A stretch of 64,000 nt of DNA from Sphaerulina vaccinii (GCA_022570795.1 JAKUDP010000011.1:1550001-1614000); one strand, 5' to 3'. Shown: positions 11,646 through 23,629, numbered from the stretch's first letter. The notes: generated by a model not told the origin, from the letters alone. A program made the numbers and translations.

Positions 11646-12542
11646 ATGGCTGGAACGCCGTCCACACCAAAGGGCAGTGGCGGAGGGGTCAGCGTAGCTA
11701 TTAGCGGCAGCAAGACATCTGGCTTCCGCCACCCGGCCCTGTACACCACGAACAAGAAGATGATGGAGGTCCTCAGCTGCAGCGACGATGAGCTGGAGGT
11801 GATAAAGGAAGCTGCAAAGGATATCGTGCGGCTTCAGCCTGACGTTCATCACCAGCAGCTACGAGCTCTGCTGGCGGCTCAGGGGAATCCGATGACATCC
11901 ATGCTAAGCGGAAAAGGGTCCGGACCAGGGGAAACATTCGAGGCAGATCTTGACCACGTTCTCATCAAGATCAAGAGTCTCAAGCCGAGTTCGTGTCCGT
12001 CCAAAGTGCAGAAGACAACTCCGCGCAAGGCTGCCTTAAGGAAGGTGAAGCAGAACACGACTCCTGGCAAGTCTTCCTCGAAGAAACCGAAGCCGCAATC
12101 CTCTAGAGCGAGCCGTGCTACTGGAGCAGATGAGGGTGAAGACATGGAGGAGTACTTCGAGACAATGGCCAGCGGCATAGGCAGAGCTGACGATGTGTTT
12201 GGAGGGAGACCGCGAGTTCCACCGCGAGTTCCATCGCCAGAGACTTCCATGCGCGCCATATCGAGTTCTATCGATGCTCGGGAAGACCATCAGGTGCTTG
12301 GAAGTGTGCTCAGCACATCTTCAATGCTGCAAGGGCCGACTGAGCAGATGGCTGAGCATGGAGATGCTGGGAACAAGGTCATGGATCCTCGTATGGAGGT
12401 TAAGCTTCGAGATGCTTTGAGGGCGATGCAGTCGGCAGTCGTCAATCTGGACTTTGATGAGATGCCGAGAGATCAGCTCGTCAATCATGCTGTCCTCTTC
12501 AAGGCTTGGGCAAAGGAGCTGAACAGGGAGGCTGACGTGTAG
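11646..12542 (+). CDS. Hypothetical basic, low-complexity protein
   Basis: Intronless frame of 298 aa from the Met at 11646; upstream in-frame sequence to 11556 looks like 5'UTR. The N-terminus is Gly/Ser-rich. Residues about 25-75 form a compact charged helical segment (ALYTTNKKMMEVLSCSDDEL and following). The middle is Lys/Ser/Thr/Pro-rich with repeated KK/RK clusters suggestive of nuclear localisation or nucleic-acid contact. The tail (about 250-298) looks helical, with alternating leucines and acidic residues. A 12-bp tandem duplication near 12210 gives RPRVPPRVP. No domain is recognised and no function is inferred. Confidence 0.6.
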   Translation: MAGTPSTPKGSGGGVSVAISGSKTSGFRHPALYTTNKKMMEVLSCSDDELEVIKEAAKDIVRLQPDVHHQQLRALLAAQGNPMTSMLSGKGSGPGETFEADLDHVLIKIKSLKPSSCPSKVQKTTPRKAALRKVKQNTTPGKSSSKKPKPQSSRASRATGADEGEDMEEYFETMASGIGRADDVFGGRPRVPPRVPSPETSMRAISSSIDAREDHQVLGSVLSTSSMLQGPTEQMAEHGDAGNKVMDPRMEVKLRDALRAMQSAVVNLDFDEMPRDQLVNHAVLFKAWAKELNREADV

Positions 12543-13011
12543 GCGTGGCCAGTACGAAGCCTGCGAATGGGACAGCATTGACAGGAGCACCCTCTATCGC
12601 GCGAGTCCTGATTGGTTCTCCGAAGAACGGAGCAGTCCACATTGCGATACGAAGACGCTTGAGGTAGAGATTGGCAGCACAGGGGTGGTCAGAGACAAGT
12701 GAGCGCAGACCTGGATGTCTCTCTGAACATTGGAGCTTCCAGCATCGCGGTACGAGTGCACTTCTAGATCGAGAGCTTCTTCGTGCTCGATAACACGAAA
12801 GCGCGTAAGCTATTGCGCGGAAGCAGGTGCTAGTTTGGATCCTGGTCGGCTTGGGGTATCGTCACGGATGAGGCCGCTTGCGTTAGTATGAGCTCGAAGC
12901 GAGCCAGGTAGACTCACGTCCTCCAGGCAAGCGTCGCGGTTTGGAAAGGCACCGAGTGGCCAGTCGATATGGTAGTAGCATTGTGCTCTCGGCCCTGATT
13001 GGTCTTCGTAA
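12543..13011. other. Intergenic, convergent 3' ends
   Basis: This separates the convergent 3' ends of the hypothetical protein gene (+) and the transacylase gene (-). Short frames are present but none resembles protein. No repeat or RNA gene is seen. Confidence 0.5.
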
Positions 13012-14259
13012 TCACTCCTCCTGCATATTCTCAGTCGTCTCAAAGTCTCTCAGAAACTCCTCAATCTCCTTCGGCGAACTGACACCCCAAACACCTCCGC
13101 CTCTCACCGCACCACGCATGCCGACCTCTTTGCCCACCAAGTTCCTCCCAACTTTTCCCGGTCCAATTCCAATCCATCTCTTGACCTTCTCCTCCTGATG
13201 CAGATAGATAATACTATCATGCCAAAGCACAGTCTCCACACACTGCCTCGCCAACAAATCCTTTAACTGCTCTTTGCTTTGGAATGGTCTGGCAGATACG
13301 TTGCTAATACACGGCATAAGCCCAGGCCATATAACGAAGTCTTGATCCCGTTGCGAGGGTGAAGGTTGATGTAACATCTTCTTCATCAAATCCGCAGCAG
13401 GCCTCATCATCGGACTATGGAACGGCGAATCCGAACTGAGCCTCACAGCCCTCGGATCATGTCCGCCAAATTGTCTCAAATGTGTCATCAACTCTTGAAT
13501 AGCTTTGATCCCTCCAGACAGCACAATCTGATTCTTTGAATTCACATTCGCGATCAGTACCTGCTGCCCCACGTCCGCTTCCACAGAATGACTATCGGAT
13601 TTCGCGCCTTCGGAATTATGTCCCAAAAATTCATGGATGGCTTCGACCATAGGTTGTAATCTGTCGGCTTCGCATACGAGAGCGATCATTCCGACTTCCT
13701 CTTTAGCGTCTTTACTGCATTGAGCCATACTCTCAGCTCTTCTTCTCACTAACTTAAGCGCATCAGTATCGCGTAAATAGCCTCCAGCGACCAGCGCCGC
13801 GAATTCTCCTAGTGAATGACCAAGTGTAACATCCACGCGTTCAGCCAATTTGAACCCGAACTCCTTCTCCAGAACTCTTAAAACGATAAGGGAAGTCCAC
13901 ATAATCGCCGGTTGAGCATTCTCAGTAGCTGTCAATCTGCTATTCGGTCCTTCTTGGATGATTCGAGATATCGGCTGTTTGAGAACATCGTCCATTTGTT
14001 CGAGCATGGGTTTTACAGTGGAGGGAAAAGCTTCTAGCCAGTCTGTTGTCATTCCTACGCGTTGGACGCCTTGGCCGGGGAAGAAGATGGCTGTCTTTGT
14101 GTGCGGTTTCGGTTGGAGGGTGGATTGCCATCTACATCGTGATTGTGATTGACAGGTCGCGTTATAGACTGCTGGTCGGAGAGCAGGTGGTAAGGCTAGG
14201 AGGGCGGAGCGAGATGCTGTAGATGGGAGCTTCGTGGTCGAGCTGAGGAGGGTGGCCAT
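13012..14259 (-). CDS. mct1: Mitochondrial malonyl-CoA:ACP transacylase
   Basis: A single exon encodes 415 aa. Residues 1 to about 50 are Ser/Thr/Arg/Ala-rich with almost no acidic residues, a typical mitochondrial presequence. The FabD fold follows in order: FFPGQGVQRVGM (about 59-70), QPAIMW (about 116), the nucleophile elbow GHSLGEFAAL with Ser149, RRAESMAQCSKDAKEE, SSDSPFHSPMM with the catalytic-type His, and a C-terminal GIGPGKVGRNLVGKEVG. It transfers malonyl groups to the acyl carrier protein of mitochondrial type II fatty acid synthesis, needed for lipoate supply and respiratory function (known for yeast MCT1). Length and all core motifs match the family, so the gene looks intact. Confidence in the family is high. 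Confidence 0.92.
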   Translation of the reverse strand: MATLLSSTTKLPSTASRSALLALPPALRPAVYNATCQSQSRCRWQSTLQPKPHTKTAIFFPGQGVQRVGMTTDWLEAFPSTVKPMLEQMDDVLKQPISRIIQEGPNSRLTATENAQPAIMWTSLIVLRVLEKEFGFKLAERVDVTLGHSLGEFAALVAGGYLRDTDALKLVRRRAESMAQCSKDAKEEVGMIALVCEADRLQPMVEAIHEFLGHNSEGAKSDSHSVEADVGQQVLIANVNSKNQIVLSGGIKAIQELMTHLRQFGGHDPRAVRLSSDSPFHSPMMRPAADLMKKMLHQPSPSQRDQDFVIWPGLMPCISNVSARPFQSKEQLKDLLARQCVETVLWHDSIIYLHQEEKVKRWIGIGPGKVGRNLVGKEVGMRGAVRGGGVWGVSSPKEIEEFLRDFETTENMQEE

Positions 14260-15069
14260 GGTTGTGGATGGTGCTGAGGAAACAGCCAGTATGGGCTGGT
14301 ATACTGATGACTAGCAGACCACGAGGACCACGACAGAGGTTACAGAGGTTATGAAACCAACATATGAGTTGTGTAAACTATGGTTGAAGTCGGGATAGAG
14401 CGGCTGAATGGGAGAGCTGTTGATGACATCCTCATCCTCGGGCTGACCCATGTCAAAATGCCCCACATCAGCTTCAATATGCTTCACGACAAAGTCCGAA
14501 TCAGCAGTCCACTTCGGACATCTCGAAAAGCGTTCGTGATGGCACTGGCCTCGAACTCGAACGTCACCTGTTGTACGTGGCTTACCATATCGTAGTGTAC
14601 GAATATGAACATGGCACTAATTTACCGAACCGTAGGCGTAGTGAATGTCAGCGTGGTGATATTCGTGGTACTGATACAGTTCTAGAAATGAGTACGAAAG
14701 CAGCGAAACTGGCGAGTGGGCAACGTATAGTAGCATTGCTCCTTCCAAGATCTTTCTGCACTACAACCGGATACGCTCACACCCCCTTTATGCGCCTGCA
14801 CAGAACGCATAGACTGAATATCAAAGGTGAACACTCTGTTTCTTGCCGCCCCCGCGTCCTGTTGTAGCTAGAGAGTTTCGATCATGTACGGGAGTTGGTG
14901 CCAATTCGAGTTGGCCAGAGTATCGCTTCGGTAATCCAGGTGAAGCGAATGGGTGAAGTTGTCGGTTTGTGATGTCGGTCATGTCGTACTGGTCTCGTCG
15001 CTGCGCTGAAAGGGTATCAAGTTCCATGTGAAAGTCCTGGCCTTGAAATGCATCGGAACTTCATTTCCA
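14260..15069. other. Intergenic
   Basis: This holds the promoter of the transacylase gene at the left and the 3' region of the PP2C gene at the right. A 98-codon plus frame (14571-14867) and smaller ones lack domain or composition support. No repeats or RNA genes are seen. Confidence 0.45.
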
Positions 15070-16931
15070 TCACTTCGTTTTCTCGTCCTCCTTCTGCGGT
15101 GTGGCGACCAGCTTCTCGTCGATGACCGGGACGATCTTGTCCTCAGTCCTCTGCTTGCTCTCCTCGACCTTTTGCGAGATGTCGTTGCTGGAGGATGCGC
15201 CGGTTGGTGCTGGTGTGCCTTCTCTCTGACTTCGGTCATCACCATTTTGCTGTTTCCTCTGTACGGCCTCGTCGTCTGCCTCTTCTGTGACTTCTTCGAC
15301 TTCGGTGACTCGGTCTTCCATGTCGACATCGTTATCGTTGCCTGTATCAATCTCAGTACCGTCACCGAGAAGAATAATACGGCCTCCCCGACCTAGCATT
15401 CGTGTGCGTTGATCCATGTCCATGTCATAGTCATCCGGGGAGTCGTCGAAGCGGTGATGCATACCGGGTCCTCTGAATTCAGCTGCAAATTGTCAGCTGG
15501 TTGGCTCTGATAGTGCCAGTCTCATGCCCATGAGATAATGTCCGATGCCACATCGCTGCCTGTCTGCCTGCCACTGCTGCTGATGGTGCACATGGGGGAG
15601 GGAAGATGGGTCATGACTTGCCGTACTCCGGAGGCGCACAAGGGCCATCTCCATTCGCGACGCGCTCGCCAATCTTCTTATACCACTCCTCCTTGGTCTG
15701 CCCGTTGAGCAGGGCGACGACCATCATGGTCATGTTATCGCAACCAACACCACCAGTCTCGGAGTTCGAGGCCAGGCAGTTGTCCATCATGTTTTCACAA
15801 ATGGCGTGTAGCTCTTGCTTCGCGGCAATGCCTCTGCGAACAAATTCGACCACGGCTTGCGAGGATTGGCAATCCCAAATACCTGCCAACCCTGTTAGCT
15901 AGTGCAAGTGTCAAGGAAGTCTTCAGGCTGCAATACCATCACAAGCAACGACCAAGAACTCATCATCATCGCCGAGCTCGTGTACAGTCACATCAGGATA
16001 TGCTGTGACAATCTGTTGCTCAGGTGGGAGGTCGGCGCTCTTCTTGAACTCAAAGTCGCCGATAGCTCTGCTGAGGGCAAGGTTGCCGTTCACTCGACCG
16101 AAATCGACGAAACCTCCTGCTGCGCATATGCGGGCCTTTTCGCCCTCGTTTTGTGGCTTGTGGTCGAAAGACAGAGGCTTTGCGCGACCTTTGATGCCTA
16201 GGACGGATCTCGAATCACCGGCATTGCCCTAAAGTTGGTCAGTATGCGTGCCTGAATCTCTCCTCTGCTCGAACCTACCACAAAGATCTTGTCGTTTGTG
16301 ATGATGCCAACCGAAGACGTGCATCCAGAGACTTCCTCCTCGTACTTTGGATCTGTGCAAATTTGTCAGCTGCCGGATCCTGGTCCGATACTGCTCGGGC
16401 GCTGTGGCATACCACTCAGAATGGCTCTATCAATCGCGAGGAATCCGTCCTTCAGTGCTTGTTCGAAATCTCTGCTCTTGAACGAGTCCTGCTTGGCAAT
16501 GATCTTGTGAAGATTCTCGCCAGTGTAGAGCGCGACCTTGTCTCCTCCATGCCCGTCGTATACACCAAAGAACGACACCCGCACGTCCGAGGCTGCTGGC
16601 TTGAAGTCTCCTCCGTCTTCCTCGAGTGGTTGTAGGTCGAGAATCGCCGCGTGGGCATCCTCCATGCTTATTCTCCATCCTTGCATACAGCTCACGCCAA
16701 AGGCGACGCGTTCATCCTGGCCCTCGTCTGATTTCTGCGCGAGTCAGTATGTCAGTCAATGTATCTCATGGTATACTGTGCTAGCAATATGCTCCTCGGT
16801 GCCGCGCAGAGACTGCGAACTGCAGACCGCAATCGCGGCCGCTGCCCATCTCTGCGCACCGCGACGGCGAGGGCGGTGGCGGGAGTATATCGTACCTTGT
16901 CCACGACGGGCTCCGACAGTGTCTGACCCAT
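15070..16931 (-). CDS. PP2C-type Ser/Thr phosphatase, PTC2/PTC3-like
   Basis: Six exons: 16931-16896, 16734-16413, 16352-16279, 16228-15937, 15882-15622 and 15482-15070, giving 465 aa. The N-terminus MGQTLSEPV has the Gly2 myristoylation-type start typical of fungal PTC2. PP2C motifs follow in order: [23 protein letters not shown] (metal-binding Asp/Gly), [36 protein letters not shown] and [10 protein letters not shown]. These supply the aspartates of the Mn/Mg site. An acidic, Asp/Glu-rich tail follows the [10 protein letters not shown] box. PTC2/3 enzymes dephosphorylate Hog1-type MAP kinases and checkpoint kinases in yeast; the same role here is inference. The fifth intron (15621-15483) has a GC donor (G|GCAAGT) with an AG acceptor; no GT donor gives the conserved EYAEF join. 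The first intron is unusually long (161 bp). Confidence 0.9.
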
Positions 16932-18773
16932 GGCTGATTATGTTGTCTGCGTGATGCAGCGGAGGAGATTGAATTTCGAGTCGGTTTGTTGTGTAGGTGG
17001 GGTTTCGGTCTGAGAGGTGGTCCTTGGGTTCTCGTAGCGGCGGCTTTGGAAAGTATGTTCTGGACTCGTCGCGCAATTGCAGGTTGGGAAGGAACAGTTG
17101 GCAGGTCCGAAATTGTAGTGTGTGGTTGTCTGTACTGTGGGAATTGGAGGCGAAAGTGATGTCGTGTGAGCGGAGCTATGGCGCTGGGTTGGTAGGCAGT
17201 GGAGCAAGGAAGTCAGTCGAGATCTTCACGATGACGCTACACAGCTAGTGCCTCCAAAGTCCACAAAGTACGTGAAGCGTGGTGTCAGGTTGGAGATTGT
17301 GGCGTGCGAAACTGTTCTCACACAACTCGTCTCAAGTGAAGTGTGCTCTCTCAAGACAGAGTACAAGGCAGACGTCACGCTACAGCCCAACTGAGGTTGC
17401 GCTGGAAATTCAACCGAGCAGCACGGTGTGAGGCTGACTTCACCCATGAACCTGGTCTAGGCCGCTGTAGCCATCGAATGAGGGGTTGCTATAGGGCCAA
17501 CATCAGGACTAGACAGCCTCTCCCATCAACGCGACTACCACAAGCTGGCAGCCTACTCGGCGGTGAGCATACGCTACTACTCGCTAGAGGGCACTCCGAG
17601 CTCATCGAAGTGCAGCAGAACGCTGAAGGAATACTCTCTCCGGCTATATAGGACAGCCCACCGAGGCTCACTCTATACCACGATTTGTCGAGCACCCATA
17701 GACCGCCATTGACTCAAGAGATGGGATACAAGGACTGCAAGGCTTCTGCATGCACACTTGCTGAGAGTCATGAGCAATGAGGTTGGAGACTAAGCATTCT
17801 CTGCATAGAAGGCACGAGTCGCTTCGCTGCCAGTGTATCGTGCAAATGTTTCGCGCTTAACAGCATTCAGAGATCAGTATGCTGTACAGACCTCGTAGGC
17901 GTGTAAGATCCAGGACACCGACAAGAAGGACAAATACGCCGCACGCTCGTATGCGGACCAAGCAACAAACCGGGCTTATGGGACATTCTACAGCTCGATG
18001 TTCAGACACTAGGAGCGCCTTCAACTCAAGAAGCACAAGCTCTGCCCTCGCCTCGTGTCTATCAACATGCCCTAGAGTGTTCGAGGAAGTCACATTACTC
18101 GATCTGGCGACTGGTGACCTGGGCCTGAGCAGTACACGAGCTGTGCTCTCTATGCCTATGAGAGTCACTCCATGGCATAGCTTGGTACCATTTGCAAGAT
18201 GAGGTAAGTCGCTTAGAGCAGGTCGGACACTTGTAGGTTAGCTGCAGAGCCTACAAACACCAGAAGAAGGCTAAGGTCAATGGCTCTGATGGTCCTGATC
18301 AAACTTGGCCACTGCACGATCAAGCCTGGGAAGCACACCTCTCAACATAGGATGAGCATGTCCACGTATATATCTTTAAAGTCAAGCACTTGGTGCACGA
18401 CCCAACAACGTAACATCATCAGCCAAGACCAGCACTTTTTGCAACGATCTCCACATCGGCTGCCCGCGTATTTTAGCTTGATTTCTCCTCTCCCTTCTCC
18501 CACTTTGTCTTTCCTGCATACAACAACAACTTTCTAACGTTACATTAACAGCGTTCCATCATGAACGCATCTCACCTGCCGGCCGGATGATCAGCACTGT
18601 TGACCTGCCAAAATGCACGCATTGTGGAGTCCAGACGCGCATCATCTAATGCGGAATTGAGAGGCGGGGGATCCTGCGGTCAGATACATGAACTCTCAAT
18701 GGCCTGTTCCTGTACATTCGTTCGATCGACTTCATTTGGGCGGGACCAGAGACGGTCGTCGACGTTCAGCAAG
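16932..18773. other. Long intergenic region, divergent promoters
   Basis: About 1.8 kb lies between the PP2C start (-) and the GH92 start (+). Frames of 80-107 codons occur on both strands around 17.3-18.2 kb, with overlapping opposite-strand counterparts and no recognisable protein features, so none is called. A pyrimidine-rich stretch and CAACAACAAC lie near 18480-18530. There is no RNA gene and no obvious repeat. Confidence 0.45.
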
Positions 18774-21400
18774 ATGATCTGCCAGTTTCTTGCGATCGCA
18801 GTTGGACTTCTTGCTCACGCGACCAATGCGCAAGATACAGATATCCTATCTCTGGTCAACGCGTTGATTGGGACTACGAATGGCGGCCATGTCTTTGCTG
18901 GAGCGACTTTGCCATTTGGTATGGCGAAGGCTGGAGCAGATGTGAACGTGGAGAATCAAGGCGGCTTCAGTACTGAGCCCGTGGCGCCTGGAAACATTAC
19001 TACCTTGACTGGAAACATCACTGGCTTTTCTCATATGCACGATTCTGGAACTGGAGGTGTAAGTCCTACTTTCTCTTCTTCAACTATCCCGGATATGCGT
19101 CCCAGTCGCATGATGACAACACACTTCTTGGAGACCAATTGATTCCTCATGAAACTTACAAGCTGTATAAATAAGTCTGATTACCACAAGCCATTCAAGC
19201 TGCGCGTTTACATACAATCGTATTTTGGAGCCTTGGCTAACAGAATCAGAGCCCTTCTCTAGGCAACTTCCCTCTCTTTCCACAAGCTGGCTGTCCAGAC
19301 GATGATCTCAACCAATGTGTGTTCCCAATCGACCTACGATCAGTACCGCGCGTCAATGGCACTACTGAGGCACATCCGGGCTACTTCGCCGTGACCATGA
19401 ACACGAGCATCCACGCTGAGATGACCACTACGAATCATACAGCCTTATATCGTTTCACGTTTCCAGCACAGCCGAGTGAAAGGAATGCTACCCTGAGTCC
19501 ATTGATTCTCGCAGACCTGACTGATTTGCCACAATCAAGAATCAATGGCTCTATCTCTGTTGAACCCGAAACCGGACGTATATCTGGAAGTGGTGTCTTC
19601 TCTCCGAGCTTTGGTATTGGCAACTACGAACTCCACTTCTGCGCAGACTTCTCAGGTGCGAAGATTCGCGATACTGGGGTATTCATGAACAATCGAGCTG
19701 GGAGCCAGCCCAAGAATCTCAGTGTGGTGCAAGATGGCGTGAACAGCGTCTTGCCAGCTGGCGCTTGGACCAGATTTGAAGCGCCTGAGAAGGATGGCCA
19801 GATTCTAGCGCGGGTCGGTCTGAGCTTCATCAGTATCGACCAAGCCTGCCACAATGGCGAGACTGAGATTCCAACATTCGACTTCAATGGCACTTATGCC
19901 GCTGCGCAAGGAGCTTGGAGAGACACTCTAGGCGTGATCGAGGTGAAGCCAGGTGGAGTAAGTCAGAGCTTGCAGACCGTCTTCTGGTCAGCAGTGTATC
20001 GAGCTGCGCTCTCACCTCAAGACTACACGAACGAGAATCCGCTGTGGGACAGTACGGAACCATACTATGACTCGTACTACTGTATCTGGGACTCCTTTCG
20101 CAGCATCCACACTTTGATCACGATCATGGATCCCTACAGCCAGATCCAGATGATCAGGAGCTTGATCGACATCTACAGACATGAAGGCTGGCTACCGGAT
20201 TGCAGAATGTCGCTATGCAAAGGCTTTACTCAAGGTGGATCTAATGCAGATGTCGTGATAGCAGAATCATATCTCAAGCTCGGCAAATTGGCCGCAGACC
20301 TTGGCGTAGACTGGGAGACCGCATATGAAGCCGTTCGCAAAGACGCCGAGGAGGAGCCACCGAACTGGTCTGTCGAAGGTCGCGGTGGCTTGACAAGCTG
20401 GAAGACCCTCAATTACATTCCTACAGATGACTTCGACCCATATGGTGTCGGAGCCTTCTCGCGAAGTATCAGCAGGACTGTTGAGTATGCTTACAACGAC
20501 TACTGTATCGCCTTGATGGCAGAAGGACTAGGCAATACTGGCGACTATGAGAAGTACATCGCCACCTCAGGCTACTGGCAGAACATGTGGAAGGCTGGCC
20601 AGAACAGCTCCATCAACGGCACAGACACTGGGTTTCGAGGTTTCCTGATGCCGAAGTTCCTCAATGGTACCTGGGGCTTCCAAGATCCGATCTTCTGCTC
20701 GCTATTAATGAACTTCACGAGCTGCTACCTCAATCCAGATGGCCACGAAACATACGAAGGCAGCTCTTGGCTCTATTCGTTCTTCGTGCCTCACGATCAA
20801 GCTTTCTTGATGTATCTGATGGGCGGACCGAACACATTCGTCAATCGTCTGGACTACCTCCACGAGTATCCTGGCCTTCTGTACATCGGAGATGAACAAG
20901 GTTTCCTGCCAGTCTATCAATATCACTACGCTGGACGACCCGCGAAGAGTGCTGAGCGAGCACACTTCTATATCCCATCGCAATTCAACGACACGATCAA
21001 TGGAATACCTGGTAACGATGATTCAGGAGCTATGGGTAGTTTCGTGGCGCTGTCCATGATGGGCACATTCCCGAATCCTGGCCAGGATGTTTACTTCATT
21101 ACGCCACCTTTCTTCGAGGAAGTCAGTGTTACCAACAAGCTCACTGGAAAGAAGGCCACGATCCGCAACGTCAACTTTGATGCCGAGTATCAGAATATCT
21201 ATATCCAGAACGCGACTCTGGATGGCAAGCCTTATACTAAGAACTGGATTTCGCATTCGTTCTTCATGGATGGAGGTGTATTAGAGCTTACTCTTGGCAA
21301 GAACGAAAGTGATTGGGGTACCAAACCCGAGGACAGGCCACCGAGTGTGTCGACGACTCGTGGTGGTATGAATGCTGCTACGTCCGAGTTCTTCATGTGA
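18774..21400 (+). CDS. Secreted GH92 alpha-1,2-mannosidase
   Basis: Two exons (18774-19058 and 19250-21400) give about 811 aa. The intron of 191 bp is long for this window; its GGT|GTAAGT donor and TCAG acceptor restore the conserved GTGG-SPSLGNFPLF join. Residues 1-20 (MICQFLAIAVGLLAHATNAQ) are a signal peptide. GH92 landmarks follow: LIGTTNGGHVFAGATLPFGM, GFSHMHDSGTGG, YDSYYCIWDSFRS, the HEGWLPDCRMSLCKGFTQGGSNADVV segment in parts, YNDYCIALMAEGLG and GNDDSGAMGSFVALSMMG. The last holds the Asp pair of the Ca-dependent inverting catalytic centre. Many N-x-S/T sites fit a secreted glycoprotein. The enzyme releases mannose from alpha-1,2-linked glycans outside the cell. It looks intact and full length. 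Confidence 0.9.
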
Positions 21401-22203
21401 GATAATCATCAAAGCCACCAGGTACCGAGTTTCGATGTTTCTCTGAAGTGACTCCCTCTTTCTGTTTCCATCCTGTCCTTCGATGAGGAGGCTCGGTATG
21501 TTTTTGGAGCACGGAGCTTTAATTCTTGGGAGAAGCTAAGTTGGAAAAGTTCGCAAGGGGCTTGGAAAAGATCGAGATGGAAAGCACGCCGAGAACCTCG
21601 CTCCATTTCCATGATATGAAATCCTCGGTGGCACTGTCGAATTCTTAGTAGGTCAGTTGTTGCAATACCACTGAAGCTGTTTCTCGTCCATCTCCGCAGA
21701 CCTTCGAGCTACTCCGCCACTAGACGCGCACCCGTATCGCAAAAGATAATCGATCTGAGTTCAGAGACAATTGCCTAAGCACCCTCTCCGTTCTCGAGAT
21801 TCAAGTTGACTACCAGTCTCAGCCTACTTTGAGTAGCATAGCTAACGCGAGATCGCGGAGAAATTGCAACGACCCTCTTCCTCGGCTCTAGGAAGTGAAG
21901 AATGATTAAATCGCCGTCCTCGACTCATGATTCTCGAAGTCCAAATCTCCTATCTACAAGTTCGAGTCTTCTGACCATATCTTCACCGAAGTGTCAACTC
22001 ATCACCCCAGCATGCTTAGGACCTCGCTCTATCTCTATGACATGAATTCCTCGGCAACACGGTCGAATCATCAATAGCTTAGTCGGTGCAGTACCCTCGA
22101 AGCAAATTCGAATCCACAACATCTTCACCGAAGTGTCAACTCCTCACCCCAACCGTAAAGGTTTATACTACATCCCAGTTCATCCTCTCTCATCCACTAG
22201 CAG
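21401..22203. repeat. Diverged direct repeats downstream of GH92
   Basis: No gene is seen. Two diverged copies of an approximately 85-bp segment occur at about 21595-21680 and 22020-22105, sharing CCTCGCTC...ATGA and CTGTCGAAT/CGGTCGAAT blocks in the same order. A second pair, sharing ATCTTCACCGAAGTGTCAAC, lies at about 21979 and 22121. The copies are too diverged to assign to a known transposon. They lead directly into the tRNA-like tandem array. Confidence 0.55.
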
Positions 22204-23500
22204 TATGTGATGGTCTAGTGGATAGTGCTATAAGTCGTGGTCTAATACCATGCTAGTAAACAACAAAAAGACACAATAGAAAGAAGATCAACCTCCCGCA
22301 CTAGCTAGAGGTGGTTGATGATCGAGGACAATGCCGGTCACCTGGGATGATGCAAGCGTTGCAGCAAGAAGAACGGGTATAGCTTCAACGACAAACGTAG
22401 AGCAGTGCTTGGACTACCTACAATATTCAACATATTCCTAAGCCCGGCTTTCGAGGAGGAGCAGGGCAGGAGCGCATGGCCACAGAGATGGTGAATGCTT
22501 TTTGTTTTGTAGGCAGTGCTGCCATTTATGCTTCATGTACACCTGGACTCTGATGTTCCTCATCAGTCGTCTGTAGTCTAGTGGTATGAGCAGTAAGTCA
22601 TTGGCATAGCTAATGCTTGCTCAGGACATGTCTTCACGAAATCGCACAGGTCAAACATCAGACCTGCGAAGAGCCTCGCTTTCTGGGTGGACAGAGGGCG
22701 ATTGTTTTGCTCTTCATTTCGACATTCTTCTTCTTTTACTCGACTAGACACTGCAGTGTGCAGCACTCATATATGACCCGGTTCTTGCACTTTTCAACAG
22801 TCGTCCTTGGTCTAGTGGAGTGAGCAGTAAGTCGTCGGCGAAGCTGATGCTTGACTTGGGATTGCAGAGGAGGCCTTCGAATCCTGATGACTTCGGCTGG
22901 CTGCACCCAGTGCCGGCCATCTCCATGGGCGATCGTTTTGCCTCCTACTTGTTTCCAGCATGGTCTCCATCTTTTGCTCAACTAGATGCTCCCAGTATAC
23001 AGCCTTGATGTATGTCCTAGGTCTTGCTTACTCTAACAGTCGTCCATGGTCTAGTGGTCTGCTCCATAAGTCGTTGGCACAGCCGATGCTTGAGCTAAGG
23101 GCTGGTCAGGCGTCTTCTGAAGCCTACTGACTTCAAACACGACAACTTGGGCTCCAATACCATTGCCAATGGCGATTGTTTTGCCTCTCACTCGTCCTTC
23201 GCATAATCTTCACCTTTTGTTGCAGTGACAGTCTCAGCATGTGGTCTTGATAAGCATTCCTGATCTTGCGTACTTCAACAGTCGTCCTTGGTCTGGTGGA
23301 GTACTCGGTAAGTCGTTGGCAAAGCTGATGCCTGAGTGATGGCTACAAAGCGGCATTTGAGTTTAGTGACCATAAGCCGGGTCTCTTGTTCTCAACATGC
23401 CATTGCTCTGGCGATTGTTTTGTTGCCTGCTCATCCTTGATCATATCTTGTTCTTTTGGTGAGCCTGCTGCTAGACCGTACTTGATCATGGTCGGCAACA
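22204..23500 (+). repeat. Tandem array of ~240-bp units with tRNA-like A-box
   Basis: Five diverged units share a common order. Four start with GTCGTC at 22566, 22800, 23039 and 23281 (periods 234, 239, 242). A first, longer copy starts near 22204. Each carries an RNA polymerase III A-box form, TGGTCTAGTGG or one change from it (22211, 22574, 22808, 23047, 23089-type position in copy 5 at 23289). A conserved TAAGTCGTTGGC block follows, and about 130 bp later a GGCGATTGTTTTG block containing a T4 tract. The 22800 copy also has CCTTCGAATCC at 22874-22884, 9 of 11 matches to the B-box. This resembles a tRNA-derived SINE or tRNA pseudogene amplified in tandem. No copy folds as an intact tRNA. Transcription is inference. 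Confidence 0.7.
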
Positions 23501-23629
23501 GTCTATTGATGATGTTTAGTACCGCGTCATGTCTCCCCTTCAAAGCATCAAGCGAAAGTTGTAAGGCCGCTATTGTCATCATATGTACATGCTATCACTC
23601 CATCACTTCATCATCACCCATGAACCATA

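Noticed and set aside
17343..18202. Frames of about 100 codons on both strands upstream of the GH92 gene
   Set aside because: Mirror-image overlapping frames with Arg/Ser/Thr-rich composition and no splice-linked partners; typical of GC-balanced non-coding DNA.
22800..22900. A functional intron-containing tRNA in the tandem array
   Set aside because: A-box and near B-box are present, but the T-arm does not pair and the acceptor has mismatches; no copy gives a full cloverleaf.
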